Below are positions 6,770-15,552 of a stretch of 64,000 nucleotides of DNA, in pieces (the stretch's first letter is position 1; each line of letters begins with the position of its first letter). The notes beneath the pieces were generated by a model that was not told the origin of the DNA, ran no database searches, and worked only from the letters and a program-made list of their open reading frames with translations. A program made the translations under genes and the position numbers. The stretch covers positions 1 to 64,000 of the forward strand of contig CAADGV010000032.1 of the NCBI GenBank assembly GCA_900696645.1, in the 5' to 3' direction. This DNA comes from an uncultured Chlorobiota bacterium (lineage in GTDB: Bacteria; Bacteroidota; Ignavibacteria; UBA10030; UBA6906).

Positions 6770-8368
6770 TCACGCCTCACCATCTGAAGCTGATTCGACC
6801 ATCGCCTGCGGCTCACCCTTTTCCTGCAGGTGAACCACAATGCGCCATACATGATACGTCAGGCGGTCAAGCCAACGCATCGCTTCAAGAAGTTGACCCG
6901 ATTGAAAAGGAGTGAGTTTCCCTTCAGCAGTTTGTTCCAACGTCACCTGCCGGTGTTTGCGACGGTGCTCTGCCGTTGTTCGGGATAATTCCCCGGCGGC
7001 GTCCAAGGCTCGCCCTTCCGGCAAAAGTCGCTCCAGCTTCTCAAGTTCCTCACACACCAACAGCGCAGCAGGTTCGAGTTGCCCGGACTGACGAAAAGCA
7101 GCAGACTTCTCTCTCTTGACGGCCGCTATCAACCGCTCAAGGTGGTCAAGGGCATGCAGCGCCGATAAGTGCCTGTCATGTTCGCCGGCACTTTCGGGAT
7201 TTGAACGAAACATCCCAAGAAATGAGCGTACCTCATCGGCGGCGGCGGCGGCTTCATTCATGATTGAGGCATTCTCTCCATCTGCTTTCCCGTTCCGAAT
7301 TCTCCCCACAGCAACCCGGATGACTTCCACGAGAATTTCACGGATGGCCCTTTGCGCTGTTTCGACCGCAACAGATGGAAGCCGCGCAACGGATGGATCG
7401 AGATGCACTGTCAGTTTCGATCCTTTTTGCGGGACAAGACGCGTAATGAGTTTTGCAAAGAGGCCCAGGAAAGGAAGGAACAGGATAACACCGAGCATAT
7501 TGAACAATGTGTGAAACGCTGCAATCTGAATTGCAGGCGATGTATCGCCTGCGAGGTCAGCAAACCAAAAGGCGGCCATGGTAAACTGCCGCAGGAAGCA
7601 GAGGGCTATGGCGGCGGTGGTCACATTGAAGAGGATGTGCCCGACTGCAGCACGGCGGGCAGGCGCCGATGCACCGATGCACACCAACGCTGCCTTTACC
7701 GTTGTCCCGACATTCTGTCCGACAACAAGCAGAGCAGCCTGTTCAATAACAATCACGCCGCTATACAATGCCGTAAGCGTGGTAGCAACGGCCGCACTCG
7801 AAGATTGCATCACAACAGTCATGACAATGCCGGTTATTACCAGCATGAGCCTTCCCCCGAATGATTCACCGGAAATTCCGGACAGGTCGATTTGCAGGGC
7901 AAGATCCTTCATTCCCGTCTGCAACGTCGCGATTCCGATGAACACAAGGCCGAACCCGGCAAGTGCCAAGCCGCTCGCGGCAATACGTTCCTTACCCAAC
8001 AATTTCATTAACGCGCCGATGCCTACAAGCGGAAGGGCGACTGTGCCAAGACTGAACTTGAGTCCGAGCAGCGATACAAGCCAGCCGGTGCTTGTCGTTC
8101 CGATATTGGATCCGAGAATAACTCCCAACGCCTGCTTGAAGGTCAGCAATCCGGCGCTCACAAACCCGATAGTCATTACAGTCGTGGCGCTTGACGATTG
8201 GACAACAGCGGCAACCACCGCGCCGGATGCGATGGCACGGAATGTTCCTCCCGTGAACCGCGACAGAATTCTCCGGAGGGCGTTACCTGCAAGGGACCGT
8301 AGCGCCTCCGTCATAAGAATCATGCCGAGGAGAAAAAGACCTATCCCTCCGAGGACAGTAGCAATCAT
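6770..8368 (-). CDS. Na+/phosphate cotransporter family protein with C-terminal PhoU-like domain
   Basis: A 532-residue membrane protein. The N-terminal 310 residues hold hydrophobic segments with the two signature repeats of the type II Na/Pi cotransporter family, VVQSSSATT (Gln57-Ser60) and, in the second half, VMQSSSAAV. Each is followed by a glycine-rich GxNxGTT loop (GSNIGTTSTGW, GQNVGTTVKAA). Residues from about 335 on are soluble, helical and charged, as in the PhoU-like domain of NptA/YjbB relatives. The likely role is sodium-coupled phosphate transport or phosphate export. It lies 35 bases downstream of an MscS-type channel gene and continues into the epimerase remnant and metallophosphoesterase. 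Confidence 0.88.
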   Translation of the reverse strand: MIATVLGGIGLFLLGMILMTEALRSLAGNALRRILSRFTGGTFRAIASGAVVAAVVQSSSATTVMTIGFVSAGLLTFKQALGVILGSNIGTTSTGWLVSLLGLKFSLGTVALPLVGIGALMKLLGKERIAASGLALAGFGLVFIGIATLQTGMKDLALQIDLSGISGESFGGRLMLVITGIVMTVVMQSSSAAVATTLTALYSGVIVIEQAALLVVGQNVGTTVKAALVCIGASAPARRAAVGHILFNVTTAAIALCFLRQFTMAAFWFADLAGDTSPAIQIAAFHTLFNMLGVILFLPFLGLFAKLITRLVPQKGSKLTVHLDPSVARLPSVAVETAQRAIREILVEVIRVAVGRIRNGKADGENASIMNEAAAAADEVRSFLGMFRSNPESAGEHDRHLSALHALDHLERLIAAVKREKSAAFRQSGQLEPAALLVCEELEKLERLLPEGRALDAAGELSRTTAEHRRKHRQVTLEQTAEGKLTPFQSGQLLEAMRWLDRLTYHVWRIVVHLQEKGEPQAMVESASDGEA

Positions 8369-8403
8369 CCGAATGTCAGCCGTGATGTATCATCCACAAT
8401 CGA

Positions 8404-9318
8404 TTACTTCATGCGATTCTTTCCGGATTGCTTTCTTCGTCCTTTGCCGGGCAGATCGGAAGGCATTGTCCGGATATGCACATCGCGTTGGGGGAAAGGA
8501 ACCTGCACGCCAGCCGACCGAAGTTTGTTGTGTATAGCAAAGTTCAGATCGCTGATGAGTTTTCCCTTTCTATGCAACAAGGATGACGTCCATGCCCGTA
8601 GTTCAAAGTCAAGGCTGCTGTCGCCGAAACTCAGGAACCGTACGGCGGGCGCCGGATCGTCGAGAACGTCGGGATTCTCCTTCGCAACATCGAGAAGCAA
8701 TTGTTCCACTTGTCGCGGATCAGAGCCGTAGGCGACGCCGATCGGAATCCGGAAGCGGATCTTTCGATCCATGTATCCCCAATTGATGACATTCTCGGAT
8801 ACAAATTTGGAGTTTGGAACGATGATGGCAATATTGTCATTCGTCACCACAGTCGTACTGCGTGCATTGATGGCGACGACGTCACCTTCAACCTCTCCGA
8901 CTTCAATTCTATCTCCAATCTTTATTGGTCGCTCAAAAAGAATAATCACGCCGCTGATGAAGTTACTTGCAATGTTCTGCAAACCGAATCCCACACCGAT
9001 ACCGATGGCACCGGCGAGAACGTTCAGCGTCGTCAGGTCTATGCCAGCCGTTTGAACGATAACAAGAAAGCCGATCACGACAACAATGTAGCGGATGATT
9101 GTACCAACCGATTGGCGGACACTTACCTCCAATGTGCTTCGTCGCAGGACTGTGTTGGTGAGCCAGGTCTTGAGTTTTCCGGAGAGATAAACGAGAAGTA
9201 CAATTGATACTGTCATGTAGACGACAGTCCATAACGATACCTCAAAATCACCGAGACGGAAGATCGGAATATCGAGAGTTTGTTTCATCGAAGAGAAGAA
9301 CTGTAGCATTCTTTCCAT
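8404..9318 (-). CDS. MscS-family mechanosensitive channel
   Basis: A 304-residue protein with three N-terminal membrane segments followed by the conserved pore helix and beta domain. The pore helix region reads LNVLAGAIGIGVGFGLQNIASNF, the typical Gly/Ala-rich TM3 of MscS. It continues into ISGVIILFERPIKIGDRIEV and the beta-domain motif (NARSTTVVTNDNIAIIVPNSKF). The C-terminal alpha/beta domain and a basic tail (GKGRRKQSGKNRMK) complete the fold. The role is release of solutes on hypo-osmotic shock. It starts 20 bases after the SLC13 permease gene, suggesting one transcript. Confidence 0.92.
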   Translation of the reverse strand: MERMLQFFSSMKQTLDIPIFRLGDFEVSLWTVVYMTVSIVLLVYLSGKLKTWLTNTVLRRSTLEVSVRQSVGTIIRYIVVVIGFLVIVQTAGIDLTTLNVLAGAIGIGVGFGLQNIASNFISGVIILFERPIKIGDRIEVGEVEGDVVAINARSTTVVTNDNIAIIVPNSKFVSENVINWGYMDRKIRFRIPIGVAYGSDPRQVEQLLLDVAKENPDVLDDPAPAVRFLSFGDSSLDFELRAWTSSLLHRKGKLISDLNFAIHNKLRSAGVQVPFPQRDVHIRTMPSDLPGKGRRKQSGKNRMK

Positions 9319-9337
9319 GAATGGATTCCTTTCGGGG

Positions 9338-11116
9338 TCAGAATGGCCAGAACTGCGGGATCAGGAGCGTAGCAAGAACCCAGAAAATCAGGTTTAACGG
9401 TCCGCCAACCTTGATGAAGTCTGAGAACCGATACCGGCCAACGCCGTAGATCATCGTGTTTGTCTGGTATCCGACGGGTGTCATGAAGCTCGCCGATGCG
9501 GCAAACGCCACAGCCATCAGCAACGGTCGCGCATCAATTCCCATCGCTTGCGCCGACCCGATGGCAATCGGTGCAAGTAATACAGCCGTTGCGTTGTTAG
9601 ACATCGTTTCAGTGAGCAGCGACGTCAGGAGGTAGAATGCGGCGACAAGAGCCACAGGCCCCAAATCTCCAACAAGTGATATGAGATGTGTAGAGATGAA
9701 CGCCGCTGTTCCTGTTTTCTCCAACGCAAGGCCAAGCGAGAGTGTTCCTGCCAGAAGGAAGATCACCTTCCAGTCAATCGCCCTGTATGCCTCCTCCATT
9801 GTGATGCAGCGGAACACTACGAGCAAGACGCTTCCTGTGATCGCTCCGACAACAATATCGACGAGGCCGAGCGCCGCCGTCGAAACAACGCCGGCAACAA
9901 TCAGCAGCGCGGGGACTATTTTTCTGTTTCGGAACTTCGGTAATCCGACTTCGGACACAAACACAAATTCGTTGCTCGCCCTGAGATCATCGACCTGATC
10001 CTTGGCAATCTCCATCAACAGCGAATCCCCTGAACGCAAGCGGGTGTTCCCCAAATTTTCCCGCATCAATGTCCCCCGATGACGGATGGCGAGAACCGTT
10101 GCATTGAATCTGGTTCGAAATTGTGATTGTTTGAGCGATCTCCCGGCAAGATTCGAAATCGGCGCAACGATTGCTTCAACGAGAAGCATATCCTCCGATT
10201 CGAGATCGGCATCCGTGAATTTCATGGACGGTTTGATTTTGATTCCCACCCGCTCTTGAAGGGCTTTGATTTTCTTCACATCTCCAACTACGCGAAGCAG
10301 GTCACCTGCAGCAAGCGTCGTTGAGGCCGGGGTCAAGTGTAGCCGATTTCCATCTCTAAAGACCTCAAGAACCTGTACGCCCAGTTCCTCGACAAGCGGG
10401 CAGTTTATCAACTGCGTGCCGATGGATTTTGCTTCGGGTTGCAGAATGATCTCTGTAATGTAGTCGCCAAGTCCGAACTTGTCTGTCAGTGCCGTCTCCG
10501 ATTTTCTTTCGGGAATGAGCCGGATGCCAATCACCATCATATAGACTGTACCCGCTGCAAAGAAAATCAAGCCCAATGCGGAAAACTCGAACATCCCGAA
10601 CGGCGCTTGATCGTACCGAACCGCAATGGAACTGATAAGAATGTTGGTAGAGGTTCCGATAAGTGTACACACTCCGCCGAACATGGACGCAAACGAGAGA
10701 GGCATCAACAGCTTCGAAGCAGGGGTTCCGATATCCCGCGAAACACTCAACATGATCGGAAGAAAGATCGCCACGACAGGCGTGTTGTTGACAAATGCAG
10801 AAAGTCCGCCCACTATAACCATCGTGGCAAGAAGCGCAATCCACAAATTATACTTGAACAACTTCACAACCAGAGCGCCGAGATAGTTGACCACTCCCGT
10901 CCGGAACAATCCCGCACTGAGCACAAACATCGCCCCGACCGTTACTGTTGCCATATTGCTGAAGCCGGATATTCCCTCTTGCGGAGTGATAATTCCGCTG
11001 AGCAACAGAATGGCCATGATCGTCAGGGCGACTTGATCAACGGGAAAGCGCTCGGTCGCAAAAAGAACAATTGCGAGCAGAACAACAGCAAGCACAACAA
11101 TCATCTCAACTGTCAT
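9338..11116 (-). CDS. SLC13/DASS-family permease with two TrkA-C domains
   Basis: A 592-residue permease. Membrane segments at both ends enclose two soluble RCK-C/TrkA-C-like domains near residues 210-295 and 300-390 ([40 protein letters not shown]). The family-specific motifs [11 protein letters not shown] with GTSTNIL in the first half and [14 protein letters not shown] with TPVGYQTN in the second mark the inverted-repeat substrate/sodium sites of the divalent anion:Na+ symporters. Proteins of this architecture are linked to sulfate, dicarboxylate or other anions. The substrate cannot be fixed from sequence. It is transcribed with the MscS gene downstream. Confidence 0.88.
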   Translation of the reverse strand: MTVEMIVVLAVVLLAIVLFATERFPVDQVALTIMAILLLSGIITPQEGISGFSNMATVTVGAMFVLSAGLFRTGVVNYLGALVVKLFKYNLWIALLATMVIVGGLSAFVNNTPVVAIFLPIMLSVSRDIGTPASKLLMPLSFASMFGGVCTLIGTSTNILISSIAVRYDQAPFGMFEFSALGLIFFAAGTVYMMVIGIRLIPERKSETALTDKFGLGDYITEIILQPEAKSIGTQLINCPLVEELGVQVLEVFRDGNRLHLTPASTTLAAGDLLRVVGDVKKIKALQERVGIKIKPSMKFTDADLESEDMLLVEAIVAPISNLAGRSLKQSQFRTRFNATVLAIRHRGTLMRENLGNTRLRSGDSLLMEIAKDQVDDLRASNEFVFVSEVGLPKFRNRKIVPALLIVAGVVSTAALGLVDIVVGAITGSVLLVVFRCITMEEAYRAIDWKVIFLLAGTLSLGLALEKTGTAAFISTHLISLVGDLGPVALVAAFYLLTSLLTETMSNNATAVLLAPIAIGSAQAMGIDARPLLMAVAFAASASFMTPVGYQTNTMIYGVGRYRFSDFIKVGGPLNLIFWVLATLLIPQFWPF

Positions 11117-11158
11117 GAGGCAGATTCGGTTGAAGTGGGTTCGATAGTAGGGGAGAAA

Positions 11159-11383
11159 TCAAACATCCGGCTGCGTGATTTCGGGTTTCTTCTTGCTGAG
11201 AATCGAGCCCGCGACCATTCCCACCGCCGCCCCGATTAATGCCGAAATGAATATCAGGAGAGCACGAGGCATGCTTATCGTCACAAACAGAATTCGTGTG
11301 TCAACATCCTCGGTGTTCTGCAGGATAACGATGATGAGGAGAACCACTCCGATGAGTGCACCTATGAGCCGAAGTTTTTCCAT
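11159..11383 (-). CDS. LapA-domain (DUF1049) small membrane protein
   Basis: A 74-residue protein starting MEKLRLIGALIG at 11383, with AAGGA nine bases upstream. Two membrane segments surround ILQNTEDVDTRILFVTISMP, the LapA/DUF1049 hallmark (N-x-x-V-x-x-x-F). A KKKP tail follows the second helix. LapA-type proteins are linked to lipopolysaccharide assembly in Escherichia coli and are widespread otherwise. An alternative start at 11440 would overlap the mqnC stop as ATGA but adds 19 hydrophilic residues not typical of the family. Confidence 0.75.
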   Translation of the reverse strand: MEKLRLIGALIGVVLLIIVILQNTEDVDTRILFVTISMPRALLIFISALIGAAVGMVAGSILSKKKPEITQPDV

Positions 11384-11436
11384 GACAAGTATCCTTCCGT
11401 CATTGTGTGAATGGAAAACAGTCGTTCGAAGAATCA

Positions 11437-12552
11437 TCAAGCGGCGGCGGCTTCCTGCAGCGGGTATTCCTGAAGAATATCGTATAGCGTGTTTCGCTGC
11501 GCCGCTGCAAAGCCGGCTCCGTGAATCAGTTCAATACACTCTTCTGTATTTGTCTTATTCACAAAATTCGCCGCTGCGTGAACATTCTCTTCGAGGATCG
11601 TTCCGCCGAAATCATCGGCGCCGAAATGCAAGGCGATTTGCCCCGCCTTCTTCCCTTCCGAAAACCACGACGCCTGAATGTGATCGAAGTTGTCGAGATA
11701 GATCCGGGAAAGAGCAATAATCTGATAGTAACGATTTGCCGTTGCATAATGCGGAATAATCTTCTCCAACGGCGTATTGCCCGGCTTGAAACTCCACGGA
11801 ATAAACGCCGTGAAACCGTGATATTCATCCTGCAGTTGACGGATTACTTCAAGGTGTTCGATGATGTCTTCATCCTTCTCGATGTGGCCATACATCATCG
11901 TCGCAGTCGTTTTGAATCCGATCTTGTGAGCTTCACGCATCACGTTGAGCCAGTCAGCACTTGTTCCTTTTTTGTTGCTGATTTTCTTCTTCACTCGATC
12001 GGAGAGAATTTCCGCACCGCCGCCCGGAATGGATCGCTGTCCCGCATCCCAGAGTCGCTGCAACACTTGAGGAACAGTCCGACCAGAAATCTCCGCCATG
12101 CCGATAATTTCGGAAGTCGAGTAGAAATGGGGAGTAACGCCGGGGATTTCTTTCACGGTTCGTTCGACCATCTCAACATAGTAGTCAAATGGAACCGCCG
12201 GGTTCACGCCACCCTGCAAAAGAATCGTCGTAACACCCTGCTCCGCCGATTCCTTGAATTTGCGGATCATGTGATCGACGCTGTACGTATATTCGCCTTC
12301 TTCGCCGGAATGCCGGTAGAATGCGCAAAAGATGCAATCGATGTTGCAGATGTTCGTGTAGTTGGGATTGGTATCGACGACGAACGTTACGCGAGGCTCA
12401 GGGTTCTTCTTCAAGCGGATGTCGTTGGCAAGACTCCCGAGTTCGAGGAGGTCGATGTTTTGAAGGAGAAACAATCCCTCCTCCGGGGTGAGTCGAATTG
12501 AAGATCTCACCTTAGAATAGATATCGGCACTTTGTTCCCGCACCCTACGCAT
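11437..12552 (-). CDS. mqnC: Cyclic dehypoxanthinyl futalosine synthase (radical SAM)
   Basis: A 371-residue radical SAM enzyme of the futalosine menaquinone pathway. The cluster motif CNIDCIFC supplies Cys69, Cys73 and Cys76 (CxxxCxxC). It is followed by AFYR, ILLQGGVNP, YGHIEKDEDIIEHL and SFKPGNTPLE, which distinguish MqnC from MqnE and from FbiC/CofH relatives. It cyclises dehypoxanthine futalosine to the cyclic form. It starts 8 bases after the mqnE-mqnA fusion gene, so two consecutive radical SAM steps are made from one transcript; the intermediate MqnB hydrolase is not encoded here. Confidence 0.95.
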   Translation of the reverse strand: MRRVREQSADIYSKVRSSIRLTPEEGLFLLQNIDLLELGSLANDIRLKKNPEPRVTFVVDTNPNYTNICNIDCIFCAFYRHSGEEGEYTYSVDHMIRKFKESAEQGVTTILLQGGVNPAVPFDYYVEMVERTVKEIPGVTPHFYSTSEIIGMAEISGRTVPQVLQRLWDAGQRSIPGGGAEILSDRVKKKISNKKGTSADWLNVMREAHKIGFKTTATMMYGHIEKDEDIIEHLEVIRQLQDEYHGFTAFIPWSFKPGNTPLEKIIPHYATANRYYQIIALSRIYLDNFDHIQASWFSEGKKAGQIALHFGADDFGGTILEENVHAAANFVNKTNTEECIELIHGAGFAAAQRNTLYDILQEYPLQEAAAA

Positions 12553-12560
12553 TTGCTCTC

Positions 12561-14423
12561 CTATGTTCTCACTGATTCAACACGCGCCAACTCTCTAAAC
12601 TTCATCATCCCTTCACGTTCCCGCTCACCGAGATTGAAATTGAATCCTGCTAAGTATTCCTGCGTTTCGGCATCGGTTAACCCGACCGACTTTCCGTATA
12701 CGCCGGCAGCTGCAACGAAATCGCCGGCAGTCTTATCAAGAGAATATGCAATCATCTCCTTCAACTCCGCTTTGCGCTCTTCAGGCAACGATTTCTTCAT
12801 CGCCCACACGGCAAAAACAAACGGCAGCTTCTCCCAATCGTACCACTCGCGGGCGAGATCGAAGACCAACTCAAAACCATCGAGACCTGTTTTGTTGGCT
12901 CGTAACGCTTCATCGCCAATAAGCAACACGGCATCGTATTTCGAGTAGTCGTTCACGCCGGCATGCAGTCGCTCGAACTTCGCCGAAACCCCGTACTTCT
13001 TCTCCAATAACACCTTCAGCAGTTTTACGGACGTCGCAGTATCGTCAGTAATCCCGATCGTCTTGCCGTTCAAATCCAACCAGCCCTCGTTCGAGAAGAG
13101 CATAACGCTTTTCACCTGATCTCGCGTAGCAATACACCAGCCCATCAACTCTAACTTCTCGTGTTGATTGAAATAGTCCATCAGAGAGAACAGTCCGGCA
13201 TCAATCTGATTCTGCTCGCTGAGAACTCCCATTCGTCGAGGCGCAACGGGCAGAATGCGATACTGCCCCTTCTCGAAGTTTGCGTAGAATGGCACCGAGT
13301 TGAGATACGGTATCTTGCCGATGATATTGTCTGTGTACAGCTTCAGCGGATTGTAGTACACATCCCGCTCGACCGGAATCTTTCCCGCATCTTTAATGAT
13401 GCGAATGATCTGATCCTTCGCAAGCGTCATCGGACTGATTGCGCCGGCGTTGTGGGCAATCTTCTCGCCACCGACTGTGCCGTCCATATCGTCCGCGCCG
13501 AAGTTGAGTGCCATTGCCGCAACCTCCTCCGTCAGCATCACCCAGTAAGCCTTGATGTGCGGGAAGTTGTCCAACATGAGCCGCGAGATTGCGATTGTCT
13601 TCAGGTCGTCGATTGCAGAGGTGAACTGATTCTTCGGCTTGATGCCGGTGTCGCCAGGCTGAAACGCAAGCGGAATGAACGTCAGGAATCCGCCAGTCTC
13701 ATCTTGCGCCTCGCGCAGTTTCATCATGTGGATGAGACGTTCTTCAAGAGTCTCGATGTGTCCGTACAGAAGCGTCGAGTTTGTCGGAATGCCTAACTTG
13801 TGTGCCGCCTTGTGTACTTGGAACCAGCCCTTCGCGCCGATCTTTTGTGGGAAGAGAAGCTTCCGAACTCGCTCGGAGAACACTTCCGCTCCGCCCCCCG
13901 GCATGGTTCGCATACCTGCATCGTACAGTTGACGCAAGACTTCCTCGACTGGCATCTTGAATTTCTTGTGAAAGAAGTCGATTTCCACGGCGGTGAATGC
14001 CTTGACGTCCGTATTCGGGAATTTGTCGTGAATCGATCTGACGATGTCGAGGTACCGTTCCCACGGCCAATCCGCCGGCATGCCGCCGGTGATGTGGACT
14101 TCGTGAATATCCGGCGTGATCTTGGAGAGAATCTCCTCCGTCGTCATCTCGTACGCATCGGGTCTGCCCTTCTTTGTGGCAAAGTCGCAAAACTTGCAAG
14201 AGAGAACACAAACGTTCGTGTGTTCGATTTTTTGATTGAGAACGAAGTACACCGCGTCGCCGCTTTTCTGCTGCTGAACGAAATGCGCCATTTTGCCTAA
14301 CGAAAGCAGGTCGGGAGTTCTGTACATCGTCAGGCCGTCTTCGAGGGTCAGGCGTTCGCCGCGTTGGACTTTCTGCCAGATGCGAATGAGTTGATCGTCT
14401 CTAAAGTGGATTTCCGTGGTCAT
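12561..14423 (-). CDS. mqnE-mqnA: Fusion of aminodeoxyfutalosine synthase (MqnE) and chorismate dehydratase (MqnA)
   Basis: A 620-residue protein with two complete domains. Residues 1 to about 362 are MqnE: a radical SAM core with Cys72, Cys76 and Cys79 in CVLSCKFC, then ITGGMPAD, MPGGGAE, YGHIETLEER and AFQPGDTG. From about residue 367 the sequence switches to MqnA, beginning IIGKIPYLNSVPFY and continuing through IDAGLFSLMDYF and IGITDDTATSVKLLKVLLE, the periplasmic-binding-protein-like fold of chorismate dehydratase. MqnA makes 3-enolpyruvylbenzoate from chorismate, and MqnE joins it to SAM-derived adenosine. The fusion therefore unites steps one and two of the pathway and could channel the product. 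The frame is continuous across the junction. Confidence 0.93.
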   Translation of the reverse strand: MTTEIHFRDDQLIRIWQKVQRGERLTLEDGLTMYRTPDLLSLGKMAHFVQQQKSGDAVYFVLNQKIEHTNVCVLSCKFCDFATKKGRPDAYEMTTEEILSKITPDIHEVHITGGMPADWPWERYLDIVRSIHDKFPNTDVKAFTAVEIDFFHKKFKMPVEEVLRQLYDAGMRTMPGGGAEVFSERVRKLLFPQKIGAKGWFQVHKAAHKLGIPTNSTLLYGHIETLEERLIHMMKLREAQDETGGFLTFIPLAFQPGDTGIKPKNQFTSAIDDLKTIAISRLMLDNFPHIKAYWVMLTEEVAAMALNFGADDMDGTVGGEKIAHNAGAISPMTLAKDQIIRIIKDAGKIPVERDVYYNPLKLYTDNIIGKIPYLNSVPFYANFEKGQYRILPVAPRRMGVLSEQNQIDAGLFSLMDYFNQHEKLELMGWCIATRDQVKSVMLFSNEGWLDLNGKTIGITDDTATSVKLLKVLLEKKYGVSAKFERLHAGVNDYSKYDAVLLIGDEALRANKTGLDGFELVFDLAREWYDWEKLPFVFAVWAMKKSLPEERKAELKEMIAYSLDKTAGDFVAAAGVYGKSVGLTDAETQEYLAGFNFNLGEREREGMMKFRELARVESVRT

Positions 14424-14495
14424 ACTTCATGTAATTGAGTGGCACAAACTCATCAAATATATGAATGTTTCAGTGTTTGAACAATTCTCCATGCA

Positions 14496-15512
14496 TCAAC
14501 CCTCAATCTCGTACTTTCCGCGAAGAATCCAAGGATTGTATCGAGGATCAGCTTCATTTTTCTGATTGAGCTTTCGTTGAACAACGCTTGCATGTACCAC
14601 CGGCGTTCCGTGCGTCGCAGGCCACGAACGCTCGGCACGGCGGAACAACGAAGCGGGAAATTTCCCGCGCGAGTCGTGCATGACACCGTCGGGATCGGGC
14701 ACAATCTCTACCTTATGACGCGGATAAATTCTCAGCCCGTGCGATTGCGCATTCTTCACCATCCATTGCAACACGATGTCGGAGAGTTGTTGCTCCCGAT
14801 ATCCACCGCCAACATCGGTGTGCATGCCGCTGAACCAGACTTGATGCATGTTCTGATATTCCTTCACTACCGGATCCCAGAGTGTGGGGTGGAACGTCAG
14901 ACGTTCGTCATCAATGGCAAGCGCATGATACGCATTCTCCACGCTTTCACTCAGGCGCAAGTTGTGAAAGCGATGCTTGAACCAGGGAATCAGTTCGACA
15001 ACATTATCCATCCACTTGAAAGGCAATCCTAACGCTGCCACCGTATCCCAGACACCGAGGAACTTGATGCGGCACCACATCGTACGGTTTTTTGAAATCA
15101 GCTCTTCAGCTTTCTCTTTACGCCTCTCCTGATCCTTGATCCGGTAGATGGAATATGCACGTTTGATGAGTTCCGGTCTTGATTGGGGCAGAATCCCGAA
15201 CAGATGAATGAACCCCGAAAGGCTGCGTACCGTCGTTGCCCCCCGACTGAACCCGAACAGATAAATGTTGTCGTCTGCTTCGAAGTTCTCAAAAATGAAC
15301 CGGTAACAATCACGGATGTTTCTTGAAATTCCCATGCCCGCCATATTGCCGGTGATTTTCCTCCATCCCGTTCCGAGACCCCGATCATAGTAGGCAACCT
15401 GATTCTTCGTCCGGTCTTCAATCATATTGAAGAGCTTGTACACATTCGTATTGTACGCCTTGCCCCCTTCCTGACCCGTACCGTCGGAGAACACGACAAT
15501 GTTTTTGCTCAT
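14496..15512 (-). CDS. DUF2235 alpha/beta-hydrolase-like protein
   Basis: A 338-residue protein of the DUF2235 family, related to type VI lipase effectors (Tle1-like) and to uncharacterised hydrolases. It opens with KNIVVFSDGTGQ, then has YYDRGLGT and the nucleophile elbow FGFSRGA with Ser89. Later come FLGVWDTVAALG, whose Asp is a candidate catalytic acid, and WFSGMHTDVGGGY, whose His-Thr-Asp-Val-Gly-Gly block is conserved in the family. There is no signal peptide, so it is probably cytoplasmic. It lies between the ubiD-like gene and the mqnE-mqnA gene within a menaquinone run, but nothing in its sequence connects it to quinones. Confidence 0.85.
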   Translation of the reverse strand: MSKNIVVFSDGTGQEGGKAYNTNVYKLFNMIEDRTKNQVAYYDRGLGTGWRKITGNMAGMGISRNIRDCYRFIFENFEADDNIYLFGFSRGATTVRSLSGFIHLFGILPQSRPELIKRAYSIYRIKDQERRKEKAEELISKNRTMWCRIKFLGVWDTVAALGLPFKWMDNVVELIPWFKHRFHNLRLSESVENAYHALAIDDERLTFHPTLWDPVVKEYQNMHQVWFSGMHTDVGGGYREQQLSDIVLQWMVKNAQSHGLRIYPRHKVEIVPDPDGVMHDSRGKFPASLFRRAERSWPATHGTPVVHASVVQRKLNQKNEADPRYNPWILRGKYEIEG

Positions 15513-15552
15513 GGGTTACCTTTGAAAATGTAATTGTGATGGATGTTCGCTG

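Noticed and set aside
7578-8537. A 319-residue plus-strand frame over the Na/Pi transporter
   Set aside because: Antisense to a clear transporter with QSSS motifs; composition is Pro/Thr/Arg-rich with no domain features.
11521-12501. A 326-residue plus-strand frame over mqnC
   Set aside because: Antisense shadow of a radical SAM gene; no ribosome site or motif.
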